Shown here in pieces: positions 8,112 to 15,064 of a stretch of DNA of 47,007 nucleotides. Under the pieces are notes generated by a model, which saw only the letters and a program-made list of their open reading frames with translations, did not search any database and had not been told where the DNA came from. How positions within the stretch are numbered: position 1 is the first letter of the stretch; every line of letters begins with the position of its first letter. Source of the DNA: Candidatus Staskawiczbacteria bacterium RIFCSPHIGHO2_02_FULL_43_16 (GTDB lineage: Bacteria > Patescibacteriota > Minisyncoccia > Minisyncoccales > Staskawiczbacteraceae). The translations under genes and the position numbers were made by a program. The DNA is taken from positions 1 to 47,007 of the forward strand of contig MHOU01000011.1 of the NCBI GenBank assembly GCA_001821935.1, read 5' to 3'.

Positions 8112-8636
8112 ATGGCGGACTTTTTAAAGGTGGACGAAGTATTAGACAATCTTGAATTAAAAGATTCCATGTTGGCAGCTGAATTTGGTTGCGGATCAGC
8201 GGCTTTTTCCATTGCCCTGGCTAAAAAATTAAGCAAAGGCCGAGTGTATGCGCTGGATATCCAGGAAGAAAAACTTTCGGCGGTAAAGGCCAGGGCGGCC
8301 CATGAACAGGTAAACAATATCTTGACGGTACTTTGCGATTTAGAGGCCCCAAACGGATCCACCTTGCACGACGGCCTCCTAGACGTGGTGTTGATAACTA
8401 ATCTGTTGTTTCAGGTGGAAAATAGGCTTATAATATTACAAGAGGCCAAACGGGTCTTAAAGCCAGGCGGGCAAGTGCTGGTGGTAGATTGGCTGAAGGC
8501 CGGTGCGCCGGCTCCCAAAGAAGGAATAGTGGCTCCAAAGGAAGTTAAGCAAATGGCAAGCGGACTGGGTTTGGAATTAAAAAAAGAATTTGCCATCGGG
8601 GATTATCATTACGGGTTATTGTTTTTGAAACAGTAA
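8112..8636 (+). CDS. Class I SAM-dependent methyltransferase
   Basis: 174 residues with a Rossmann methyltransferase fold. Motif I is AAEFGCGSAAFSIALA (about residues 22-37), the acidic residue ending strand 2 is in VYALDIQEEKL, motif IV is in DVVLITNLLFQ, and LKPGGQVLVVDW is the typical post-motif strand. It resembles UbiE/Methyltransf_11 proteins, but the substrate cannot be read from the sequence. Its stop is immediately followed by the ATG of the first T4SS-pilin-like gene (TAAATG), so it heads that operon and may be translated with it. A link to modifying those proteins is only a guess. Confidence 0.85.
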   Translation: MADFLKVDEVLDNLELKDSMLAAEFGCGSAAFSIALAKKLSKGRVYALDIQEEKLSAVKARAAHEQVNNILTVLCDLEAPNGSTLHDGLLDVVLITNLLFQVENRLIILQEAKRVLKPGGQVLVVDWLKAGAPAPKEGIVAPKEVKQMASGLGLELKKEFAIGDYHYGLLFLKQ

Positions 8637-9017
8637 ATGAATAAAAAAATACTCTTTTTATTGGTCTTGGTTGTGTTTTTGGGCGCGGGCGGCGCGGTGT
8701 CTGCCGCAACCATTTCGTTACCCAACCCCTTGTGCCCAAATATGCAAACTCCCTGTGCTCCTGGCCCAGCGTGCATTTGTGGGTTTGCGGATCTTATAGA
8801 GCGTATAGTTTTTTATCTTAGTACCATTATCGGCATTTTGGCGGTACTGATGTTTGTAATAGCAGGTATTTATTTTGTCATTTCTGCCGGTAATCCTGAA
8901 AAAATCAAGCGAGCCAGAGACATTGCCATATGGGCGGCCATTGGAGTAGCTATTTCTTTGGCGGGTACTGGCTTGGTGGCCGTGGTAAAATCAGTGATAG
9001 GAGCCACGCCTTCATAA
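8637..9017 (+). CDS. T4SS-pilin-like small membrane protein 1
   Basis: 126 residues: a signal peptide (residues 1 to about 23, ending VSA), a short outer segment with four cysteines (CPNMQTPCAPGPACIC), one long hydrophobic helix, a basic loop NPEKIKRARDIAIW and a second helix. This is the layout of the T4SS_pilin/VirB2-TrbC-like group abundant in Patescibacteria. It is the most divergent of six tandem copies: the loop reads ISAGNPEKIKRA rather than SAQGEPEGIKKA. Known relatives are predicted membrane subunits; an assembled pilus has not been shown for this group as far as I know. Confidence 0.75.
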   Translation: MNKKILFLLVLVVFLGAGGAVSAATISLPNPLCPNMQTPCAPGPACICGFADLIERIVFYLSTIIGILAVLMFVIAGIYFVISAGNPEKIKRARDIAIWAAIGVAISLAGTGLVAVVKSVIGATPS

Positions 9018-9023
9018 AGTTAT

Positions 9024-9470
9024 ATGACCAGAAAAATAGTTTTATCTTTATTGACTTTATTGGTACTGATTATTCCGGGTATCGGCCTGGCCGCCGGGCC
9101 TTTTGGCGATGCCCCGGGAATTGTAACTAACCCCAATCAATTGCCGGGTGGAAGTTTTACGGTATTTTTTGGAAATCTTATAGGAAAAATACTAGATGTA
9201 TTGTGGATCGTGTTTATCGCCTTCGCCATTATTATGTTTATCGTGGCGGGATTCCAGTTTTTAGCTGCCCAGGGTGAACCAGACGGGGTGGGCAAGGCCA
9301 GGAAGTTTTTACTATGGGGAGTTATCGGGGTTCTGGTGGCTGTGGCGGCATTTACCATTCCGTTTTTCATTAGAAATACCATCAGTCCTGTCGCAACTTG
9401 CAATCCTCCATGTGAACCTGGTTTTGTTTGTACAGACGGAATTTGCTTTGTAGGTGGTGGAGGCATTTAA
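9024..9470 (+). CDS. T4SS-pilin-like small membrane protein 2
   Basis: 148 residues with a signal peptide (ends near GLAA), helix 1 containing WIVFIAFAIIMFIVAGFQFL, the loop AAQGEPDGVGKARKF and helix 2. It differs from its neighbours in a C-terminal outer tail with four cysteines (CNPPCEPGFVCTDGIC) and a glycine-rich end. The tail resembles small cysteine knots found at the ends of secreted proteins and could be disulfide-bonded outside the cell. It lies 6 bases after copy 1 and 9 bases before copy 3, in one operon. Confidence 0.75.
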   Translation: MTRKIVLSLLTLLVLIIPGIGLAAGPFGDAPGIVTNPNQLPGGSFTVFFGNLIGKILDVLWIVFIAFAIIMFIVAGFQFLAAQGEPDGVGKARKFLLWGVIGVLVAVAAFTIPFFIRNTISPVATCNPPCEPGFVCTDGICFVGGGGI

Positions 9471-9479
9471 TTAAAAACT

Positions 9480-9833
9480 ATGTCTAAAAAAGTATTTCCC
9501 ATTATTTTTACTAGCATATTACTACTACTTCCAATAGTTGTCGTGGCAGCTGGCTTTGAAGCTGGCCCGCGGCCCGCATCAAATTTAACTGCCGATAATC
9601 AATGGCTTACGGGTGTTATTACTGGAATTATCAGTTTTTTGTGGATACTATTCATCGCTTTTGCCATTATCATGTTCATTGTGGCGGGCTTTCAGTTTTT
9701 GTCAGCCCAGGGGGAGCCGGAAGGGATAAAAAAAGCCCAGAAATCAATTTTGTGGGGCGCAATAGGGATATTTTTAGGAATAGTGGCGTTTTTATTACCA
9801 TTTGTTATTAGATTCTGGGTATTCCCAGTATAA
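9480..9833 (+). CDS. T4SS-pilin-like small membrane protein 3
   Basis: 117 residues: a signal peptide ending near VVAA, a short outer linker, helix 1 (WILFIAFAIIMFIVAGFQFL), the family loop SAQGEPEGIKKAQKS and helix 2 ending in VIRFWVFPV. It is closest to copy 4: bases 9663-9703 are identical to 10046-10086 (41 bases) across helix 1, which points to recent duplication or gene conversion. No cysteines are in the mature part. Function is inferred only from family and array context. Confidence 0.75.
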   Translation: MSKKVFPIIFTSILLLLPIVVVAAGFEAGPRPASNLTADNQWLTGVITGIISFLWILFIAFAIIMFIVAGFQFLSAQGEPEGIKKAQKSILWGAIGIFLGIVAFLLPFVIRFWVFPV

Positions 9834-9844
9834 TTACCATATTT

Positions 9845-10219
9845 ATGATACGCAAAAAAATATTTCCATTACTATTAGTGGCTATAATGTATATGGCACC
9901 CCTAAGTATCTTGGCGGGTTTTACTCCTGGAGATCCTCCATTCGCTCAACAAGATGTAACTTTTAATGAAGAAATAGCTAAGTCCACTTTCACTGAAGTC
10001 ATCAATGCCACTTTGAATTTGATTTGGATTTTGCTGGTCATATTCGCCATTATCATGTTCATTGTGGCGGGCTTTCAGTTTTTGTCGGCTCGGGGAGAAC
10101 CGGAAGGAATTAAAAAAGCCCAGCAGAGCGTGCTGTGGGGCGCGGTGGGCATGGTGGTGGCCATTATCGCGTTTTCTCTTCCCAAAATCATCTATGTTTG
10201 GTTTGGAAATGGATTATAG
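9845..10219 (+). CDS. T4SS-pilin-like small membrane protein 4
   Basis: 124 residues: a signal peptide ending near ILAG, an acidic outer linker (FTPGDPPFAQQDVTFNEEI), helix 1 with LLVIFAIIMFIVAGFQFL, the loop SARGEPEGIKKAQQS and helix 2. It shares 41 identical bases with copy 3. It lies 11 bases after copy 3. A 55-base gap follows, so copies 5 and 6 may be less tightly coupled. Confidence 0.75.
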   Translation: MIRKKIFPLLLVAIMYMAPLSILAGFTPGDPPFAQQDVTFNEEIAKSTFTEVINATLNLIWILLVIFAIIMFIVAGFQFLSARGEPEGIKKAQQSVLWGAVGMVVAIIAFSLPKIIYVWFGNGL

Positions 10220-10274
10220 TTCCCATGTAAAACATAAAAGGTCGAAAATAAATAATATTATATAACACAAAAAA

Positions 10275-10610
10275 ATGATCAATAAGAAATTAGTTACTTC
10301 AGTATCCTTAGCCGCATTACTAGTACTGCCTTTGATTGTATCAGCGGTTGTTATCCCTGCCGCACCAGGTGGAAATCTTACAGTAGTAACTGCCCTTGAT
10401 TTGGTGCTAGGCTTTATGTGGATTATATTTGTTGCCGCTTTCTTCATATTCCTTTTTATAGCATCTTTCTTTTTCCTGTCAGCTCAAGGAGAACCGGAAG
10501 GGATAGCCAAAGCACGGCAAGCCCTTATATGGGCCGTGGTTTCATTAGTTATTGCTATTGTGAGCTTCTCAATTCCAAAGATTATAACCACTCTTTTCCA
10601 GGGCGCTTAA
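10275..10610 (+). CDS. T4SS-pilin-like small membrane protein 5
   Basis: 111 residues: a signal peptide (ends near VSA), helix 1 (WIIFVAAFFIFLFIASFFFL), the loop SAQGEPEGIAKARQA and helix 2 with VSLVIAIVSFSIPKII. It keeps the family's small-residue loop but has a more aromatic first helix than copies 2-4. The next gene is separated by 72 bases that include a hairpin. Confidence 0.75.
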   Translation: MINKKLVTSVSLAALLVLPLIVSAVVIPAAPGGNLTVVTALDLVLGFMWIIFVAAFFIFLFIASFFFLSAQGEPEGIAKARQALIWAVVSLVIAIVSFSIPKIITTLFQGA

Positions 10611-10630
10611 GGGCTTGGTGTCTCGTGTTT

Positions 10631-10663
10631 GTCGGAGGTCTGGGCGAGAGCCTAGCCTCCGAC
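10631..10663. repeat. Hairpin between pilin-like genes 5 and 6
   Basis: GTCGGAGG (10631-10638) pairs with CCTCCGAC (10656-10663), and the inner GGGC/GCCT bases may extend the stem. No T run follows, so it looks like a palindromic repeat or processing site rather than a terminator. Confidence 0.55.
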
Positions 10664-10682
10664 GAATGTCGCCCATATGTTT

Positions 10683-11102
10683 ATGATAAAGAAATCAATT
10701 ATTTTACCAATTCTGGCTTCTTCACTAATACTGCCCGCAGTGTTTTTTGGGGGGGGCATTGCAAGCCCAGCGCTGGCGGCTGTTGCTTGTACAAATAATG
10801 CCGAATGCACTCCGGCAGCTTCTCCTGGCGCCCCGGTTTGTTCCAATGGAGTTTGCGTAAGCGGCGGCCAGTGGTTTCAAAATATCATCACTAATTTTTT
10901 GAACATTGTGGTTTGGCCGATATTTATCGCGGTCTCTATTATCATGTTCATCTGGGCGGGAATTTTATTTATATCGGCCCAGGGGGATCCAGGGAAAGTT
11001 GCAGAAGCCAGGAAGGCGGTGATTTGGGCTGTGATTGGAATTGTCGTGGGGCTTTTGGGCTATCTTTCTGTGGCTATCATAAAGGGCGCGCTGGGGTTGT
11101 AG
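10683..11102 (+). CDS. T4SS-pilin-like small membrane protein 6
   Basis: 139 residues from the ATG at 10683; an ATG at 10677 would add two residues. A signal peptide ends near ALAA, followed by a cysteine-rich outer segment (CTNNAECTPAASPGAPVCSN), then helix 1 (WPIFIAVSIIMFIWAGILFI), the loop SAQGDPGKVAEARKA and helix 2. The cysteine pattern resembles the tail of copy 2 but sits before the membrane part. A terminator follows, closing the operon that began with the methyltransferase. Confidence 0.75.
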   Translation: MIKKSIILPILASSLILPAVFFGGGIASPALAAVACTNNAECTPAASPGAPVCSNGVCVSGGQWFQNIITNFLNIVVWPIFIAVSIIMFIWAGILFISAQGDPGKVAEARKAVIWAVIGIVVGLLGYLSVAIIKGALGL

Positions 11103-11137
11103 AAATCAATAAAATGGGGTATTTTAAATTAACGATT

Positions 11138-11158
11138 AACGCATGAGAGTGCGTTTTT
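11138..11158 (+). terminator. Terminator of the pilin-like operon
   Basis: AACGCA (11138-11143) pairs with TGCGTT (11150-11155) and is followed by a T run, about 35 bases after the last stop. Confidence 0.65.
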
Positions 11159-11170
11159 AGTTACTTTTTT

Positions 11171-11252
11171 GCTCCCGTGGTGGAATTGGTATACACGCAT
11201 GTCTTAGGAACATGTCCCGCAAGGGGTAGAGGTTCGAGTCCTCTCGGGAGCA
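11171..11252 (+). tRNA. tRNA-Leu (anticodon UAG)
   Basis: Acceptor GCTCCCG pairs with CGGGAGC. The anticodon loop CTTAGGA between CATGT and ACATG gives UAG. A long variable arm and the T loop GGTTCGAGTCC are present, as expected for tRNA-Leu. No CCA is encoded. Confidence 0.95.
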
Positions 11253-11255
11253 CAA

Positions 11256-11288
11256 AAAAGCCGTGGACGTCGGGCGTCCACGGCTTTT
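11256..11288. terminator. Palindromic terminator between tRNA-Leu and hsp20
   Basis: AAAAGCCGTGGACG (11256-11269) pairs perfectly with CGTCCACGGCTTTT (11275-11288) around TCGGG. A and T tracts make it bidirectional, serving tRNA-Leu and the converging hsp20. Its core GACGTCGGGCGTC recurs inside tsaD, recG and ligA. Confidence 0.85.
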
Positions 11289-11291
11289 AAT

Positions 11292-11723
11292 TTACGAAAC
11301 TTCTACTTTTGTCTTTATGCTGGTGCCGTCCGTTTTTGGTATTTTGATGGTCAGCAACCCCTTATTAATTTCCGCTTTGGCGGCATTAGTGTCAATGTTT
11401 TCGGGCAGCACGATTTTGCGTGAAAACGGGCCCCAATAACATTCTTGCGCAAAAAACTTTCTCGCCCTGAGCGAAGTCGAAGGGTTTGTGGGGTCTTCAT
11501 GTGGGTCTTGGCGATCACCCTTGATGATCATCATCTCTTTTTCCACCGATATATCCAGGTCTTTGATCTGTACTCCGGCAATGGCGGCTAAAACCACGAA
11601 TTCTTCATTGGTTTCAAACACGTCAACCACTAATTGGCCGTCTTGGTGAAAGATGTTGGCATCAGCCATTTTCTCTGGTGCTTCCATGGTTTTTTCGTCA
11701 GTTGCTTTTATTTTTTTAGCCAT
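11292..11723 (-). CDS. Small heat-shock protein, Hsp20/alpha-crystallin family
   Basis: 143 residues with an alpha-crystallin domain (about residues 32-135). VDVFETNEEFVVLAAIAGV is the typical first strand pair, ISVEKEMMIIKG the middle and F-x-R-K-I-V-L-P-E-N-I-D followed by A-K-A-E-I-N-K-G-L-L-T-I-K-I-P-K the hallmark end. Such proteins hold unfolded proteins for refolding. The N-terminal arm is short and charged. Residues NPSTSLRA, in the loop before FFAQECYWGPFSR, are encoded by a 20-base dispersed repeat (11465-11484). The upstream region is entirely filled by a fold-back element starting 4 bases before the start codon. Confidence 0.9.
   Translation of the reverse strand: MAKKIKATDEKTMEAPEKMADANIFHQDGQLVVDVFETNEEFVVLAAIAGVQIKDLDISVEKEMMIIKGDRQDPHEDPTNPSTSLRARKFFAQECYWGPFSRKIVLPENIDTNAAKAEINKGLLTIKIPKTDGTSIKTKVEVS
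11465..11484. repeat. CCCTGAG-CGAAGGG element inside hsp20
   Basis: CCCTGAGCGAAGTCGAAGGG. An identical copy lies inside valS (12634-12653) and variants are in tsaD (15124-15143) and after tRNA-Glu (16414-16432). The reverse complement encodes P-S-T-S-L-R-A. Confidence 0.9.
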
Positions 11724-11727
11724 AATA

Positions 11728-11849
11728 CTTTTACTTCGTAAAAGAAACTCTAAATTCTAAACACTAAACTCTAAAAACGTTTTAAATTTCGTTATTTAGA
11801 ATTTGGGATTTATTTAGGATTTAGGGTTTTTAATTTAGGATTTTAATTT
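11728..11849. repeat. 120-bp fold-back element upstream of hsp20
   Basis: A small hairpin CTTTTAC-ttc-GTAAAAG (11728-11744) is followed by a left arm of CTAAACACTAAACTCTAAA type, a centre AACGTTTT and a right arm of GATTTATTTAGGATTTAGGG type. Nearly the same sequence lies at 25762-25881. The prsW stop codon falls inside the right end. The arms are complementary and could form a long hairpin. Confidence 0.85.
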
Positions 11850-12605
11850 GACGATGCTTTTAAATTTTTTTATCCCGTCAAAGTCGTATATCATAAATGC
11901 TGCCAGCCCAAAAATAACCAATCCGGGAATAGCCACGTTAAAAGGAAAGCGCAAGTTTATTATAGAAAAATTGTACAGCCCGTGCAAGAGCACCGCTAAA
12001 AACAGGCCCAAGATAGTGAGCCTGAATCGGTGTTTTAAGCGCAGTGAAGAAAGAGCCATAAAATATCCGACCAAGCCCGAACATAATGTGTGCAGGAAGG
12101 TGGCCCCGATAAACCGCAAAAAGCTGATGATAACGGTGGTTTTGAGCACCATGTCAAAAGATAAGCCATCTATGGGTGAAAATAAATACAGGGTATTTTC
12201 CAGCGTCGCAAACCCCAGGGCGGCCACCACCATGTACAGCATGATGTCTAGCGGTTCGTCTAATTCTCCGCTTTGAAATACAATCCAGCGCACCACCAGA
12301 TATTTAAATAATTCTTCAGTAAACGCTATTATGACAAACCATTTGGTCAGGTTGTTGATGGCTGGCAAGTAACCGGAAATTTCCGGTGAGTAAAATACGG
12401 AAAGGTACTGGAATTGGTTGAGAGCTTCTGTGAAAATAATCTGGAAAAACAGGGTGGGGATGGTGGCCACCGCGCCCCAAAAAAACACTTTCAGAATCAT
12501 TTTTTTGGGTTCCGGGTGCATGTCTTTTGCCAGATAATAAAGCAGCCAGATGAGGCTGGGTAAAATGCCAAAGATAATGTAAAGCGCTAGCCGGTAGTAT
12601 TCCAT
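11835..12605 (-). CDS. PrsW-family intramembrane protease
   Basis: 256 residues with about seven or eight hydrophobic helices. The family's conserved polar motifs are present within the membrane region: E-E-L-F-K-Y (about residue 97), F-A-T-L-E-N (about residue 135) and H-T-L-C-S-G (about residue 172), with a later H-G-L-Y-N. PrsW proteins are glutamic-type intramembrane proteases; in Bacillus PrsW starts degradation of an anti-sigma factor. The target here is unknown. The start overlaps the end of valS by 19 bases, so the two are coupled. The last residues (IVKLKS) and stop are encoded inside a fold-back repeat. Confidence 0.85.
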   Translation of the reverse strand: MEYYRLALYIIFGILPSLIWLLYYLAKDMHPEPKKMILKVFFWGAVATIPTLFFQIIFTEALNQFQYLSVFYSPEISGYLPAINNLTKWFVIIAFTEELFKYLVVRWIVFQSGELDEPLDIMLYMVVAALGFATLENTLYLFSPIDGLSFDMVLKTTVIISFLRFIGATFLHTLCSGLVGYFMALSSLRLKHRFRLTILGLFLAVLLHGLYNFSIINLRFPFNVAIPGLVIFGLAAFMIYDFDGIKKFKSIVKLKS

Positions 12606-14674
12606 GATTCAACCATTAATAAATTTTTACTTGCCCTGAGCGAAGTCGAAGGGTTTTTGGCGGGCAGTTGACCCCAGATTTCTTCAGTGATAAACGGCAT
12701 GAAGGGGTGTAACATTTTCAAAGACGCGCTTAAAATTTCTAGTAATAGGTATTGGGTTGCGTGGCTGGCAATATCTTTTTTACTTTCTTCAATAATCTTA
12801 TCACAAAACTCATGCCAAAAATAATGGTAGATTTTTTCCGCGGCGTAGTAAAACTTAAAATCATCCATTAACTTGGTAACTTCTTTTTGCAGTGTTTTTA
12901 GATTTTTAAGATGTTCTTTTTGCGTAGAAGAAAGTGCCACTTTTTTCACGGCCGTGAAATTTTGGGTACTTATTAGAACAAATTTAGAGGCGTTCCAGAT
13001 TTTATTGGCAAAGTTTTTGTATCCCTTTATTTTGTTTTCATCCAAAGCTAAGGACTGCCCCGGTGTATTTCCCATAACCAGTCCCATTCTCAGGGCATCC
13101 GTACCATACTTGTCCGTAATATCTAGGGGATTGATAACATTGCCTTTACTCTTAGACATTTTTTGGCCCTTGGCATCCAAAACTAATCCATGCAAATACA
13201 CCGTTTTAAATGGCAATTTTTTGGTTATATAAAAACCTAACATCATCATGCGGGCCACCCAAAAGAAAATAATTTCTCCGGCGGTTTCCATCACATCCGT
13301 CGGGTAAAATGTTTTAAAGTCTTTTGATTCTGGAAATCCCAACGTTGCAAACGGCCATTGGCCGGAAGAAAACCAGGTGTCAAAGGTTTCTACTTCTCCG
13401 GGCTTGTCCGCCGGTGAGGCGGGAATGGGAATTCCCCAGACAATTTGGCGGCTCAAAGGCCAGTCCATGATATTTTTTAACCAATGCAGTGATATTTTTT
13501 TGTAATGTTCCGGAATAAATTTTACTTTTCCCGTTTCAATGGCTTTGATAATCGGCTTGGCCAGCGGTTCCATTTTTAAAAACCACTGCTCTTTTATTTG
13601 CGGCTCAATAAGTGAATCACATTTGTAGCAGGTTTTTACGATATGCTTGTAGTTTTCTTCAATTTTCTCAACAAGCCCCTTGGCTTGCAGCTTTTCAATT
13701 ATTCGAGGTCGGGCCTCAGATATCTTCATACCCGCAAATTCACCGGCAACCGGCAAAAGTTTGCCATAAAAATCTATGATTTGTTCTTTTGGTAAATCAT
13801 GTTTTTCCGCAATGCCAAAATCCACCGCATCATGCCATGGGGTAATAGTCATAGCTCCTGTGCCAAATTCCATCTCTATAGCCTCGTCTTTGACTACAGA
13901 GGCTTCTATGGGGCCGTTTATCCATTCAAGGCTTAATTTGTCGCCATTTTTATATTGGGCGTACCTGGGGTCTTTTGGATGCATTACCACGTATTTATCA
14001 CCAAACTTGGTTTCCGGCCGCGCCGTGGCAATCACAAAAGGCCCGTATTTTAAGTAATACAGTTTATCAACTTTTTCGGTATCTTTGGTTTCCAAATCAG
14101 AAAGAGAAGTCTGGTGTTTAACGCACCAGTTGATGATTTTTTTCCCCCGGTAAATCAGTCCGTCTTTTTTGAGTTTTTCAAAGGTTCCGTAAACAGTGTT
14201 GATAATGTCCGGATCCAGCGTAAACTTTTGGCGGCTCCAATCACAGCTGGCCCCCATTTTGCGAACCTGCCCTTCAATATTTTTTTTGTTTTCCAGGGTA
14301 AACTGCATAATTTCATTATACAATTCTTGCGGCTCCATTTTAAAACGGCTGCGCCCCTCTTTTTCCAATTTCTTTTCATACACCACCTGGGTTTCAAATC
14401 CGGCATGATCCAGTCCCGGCAACCACAGCGCCCTAAACCCCTGCATACGCTTGTAGCGGGTCATAATATCTTCAATGGTCATAACCAATGCGTGTCCGGC
14501 ATGTAAATTTCCGTTGGCGTTGGCCGGAGGCATGATAATCGTAAAGCTTTTACCTTTGCCCTTTCCCCTTTTATCTGTAGGTAGATTATCGGGATTAAAA
14601 AAACCACTGTCTTCCCACAGCTTATACATTTTATCTTCCACCTTTTTTGGGTCATATTGCCCTTCCAGGTTCAT
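12587..14674 (-). CDS. valS: Valyl-tRNA synthetase
   Basis: 695 residues of a class I synthetase. The HIGH motif appears as HAGH (residues 58-61, NANGNLHAGHALVMT) and KMSKSKG at about residue 505. The start GQYDPKKVEDKMYKLWEDSGFF and the DWPLSRQIVWGIPIP segment are typical of ValRS. It charges tRNA-Val and edits mischarged Thr. It is much shorter than the usual 850-950 residues: the C-terminal coiled-coil arm is missing and the inserted editing region looks reduced. The extreme C-terminus carries NPSTSLRASKN, encoded by the dispersed 20-base repeat, before LLMVESW. Confidence 0.92.
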   Translation of the reverse strand: MNLEGQYDPKKVEDKMYKLWEDSGFFNPDNLPTDKRGKGKGKSFTIIMPPANANGNLHAGHALVMTIEDIMTRYKRMQGFRALWLPGLDHAGFETQVVYEKKLEKEGRSRFKMEPQELYNEIMQFTLENKKNIEGQVRKMGASCDWSRQKFTLDPDIINTVYGTFEKLKKDGLIYRGKKIINWCVKHQTSLSDLETKDTEKVDKLYYLKYGPFVIATARPETKFGDKYVVMHPKDPRYAQYKNGDKLSLEWINGPIEASVVKDEAIEMEFGTGAMTITPWHDAVDFGIAEKHDLPKEQIIDFYGKLLPVAGEFAGMKISEARPRIIEKLQAKGLVEKIEENYKHIVKTCYKCDSLIEPQIKEQWFLKMEPLAKPIIKAIETGKVKFIPEHYKKISLHWLKNIMDWPLSRQIVWGIPIPASPADKPGEVETFDTWFSSGQWPFATLGFPESKDFKTFYPTDVMETAGEIIFFWVARMMMLGFYITKKLPFKTVYLHGLVLDAKGQKMSKSKGNVINPLDITDKYGTDALRMGLVMGNTPGQSLALDENKIKGYKNFANKIWNASKFVLISTQNFTAVKKVALSSTQKEHLKNLKTLQKEVTKLMDDFKFYYAAEKIYHYFWHEFCDKIIEESKKDIASHATQYLLLEILSASLKMLHPFMPFITEEIWGQLPAKNPSTSLRASKNLLMVESWNTTG
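12634..12653. repeat. CCCTGAG-CGAAGGG element inside valS
   Basis: CCCTGAGCGAAGTCGAAGGG, identical to the copy in hsp20. It encodes P-S-T-S-L-R-A near the end of ValRS, in frame. Confidence 0.9.
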
Positions 14675-14800
14675 ACCCCAATTTTAACAGAGTTCGTGAT
14701 GTTCTAAAATATTGACAATGATAGTTTAATATGATAAAAGATATTTAGTTCTCGAACAAAACTCGTAGGCAGCTATGGCCTTAACATAGCGGGGGGATAT

Positions 14801-15064
14801 ATGCCTTACTGGTTTCGGATTTGCTACACTCGTGACGTGGACACTGGTGACCTCTATGCGGCAGAGCCCGTAATCAGGAAAGCCAAGACCCAGCGACGGT
14901 TTGAGGCGCTTCTTGTTGGCCCAGGGGAATCGGGTCTAAGCCATCGCGAAGAGGAAGAACAAGATCCTGTCTCATATTCGCCAACATTCGGCCCATATGC
15001 AACACAGGACGAAGCTGAAACTGAAGCCGAAAAGGAGGTGGATATTGCGTTGAATAAACACTAA
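14801..15064 (+). CDS. Small hypothetical protein (87 aa)
   Basis: Not recognised. A strong purine-rich ribosome site (GGGGGG) lies 5 bases before the ATG, downstream of a small hairpin GCTATG/CATAGC (14772-14790). The protein is soluble and acidic towards the end: an N-terminal WFRICYTRDVDTGDLYAAEP stretch, then EEEEQDP and a C-terminal helix rich in Glu. It converges with tsaD and the two stop codons overlap (CTAA, 15061-15064). A possible TTGACA at 14712-14717 lacks a clear -10 partner. Confidence 0.55.
   Translation: MPYWFRICYTRDVDTGDLYAAEPVIRKAKTQRRFEALLVGPGESGLSHREEEEQDPVSYSPTFGPYATQDEAETEAEKEVDIALNKH

Noticed and set aside
14712..14740. TTGACA as a promoter for the 87-residue gene
   Set aside because: The -35 box is perfect but no acceptable -10 box occurs at 16-18 bases spacing, so it is not listed as a promoter.
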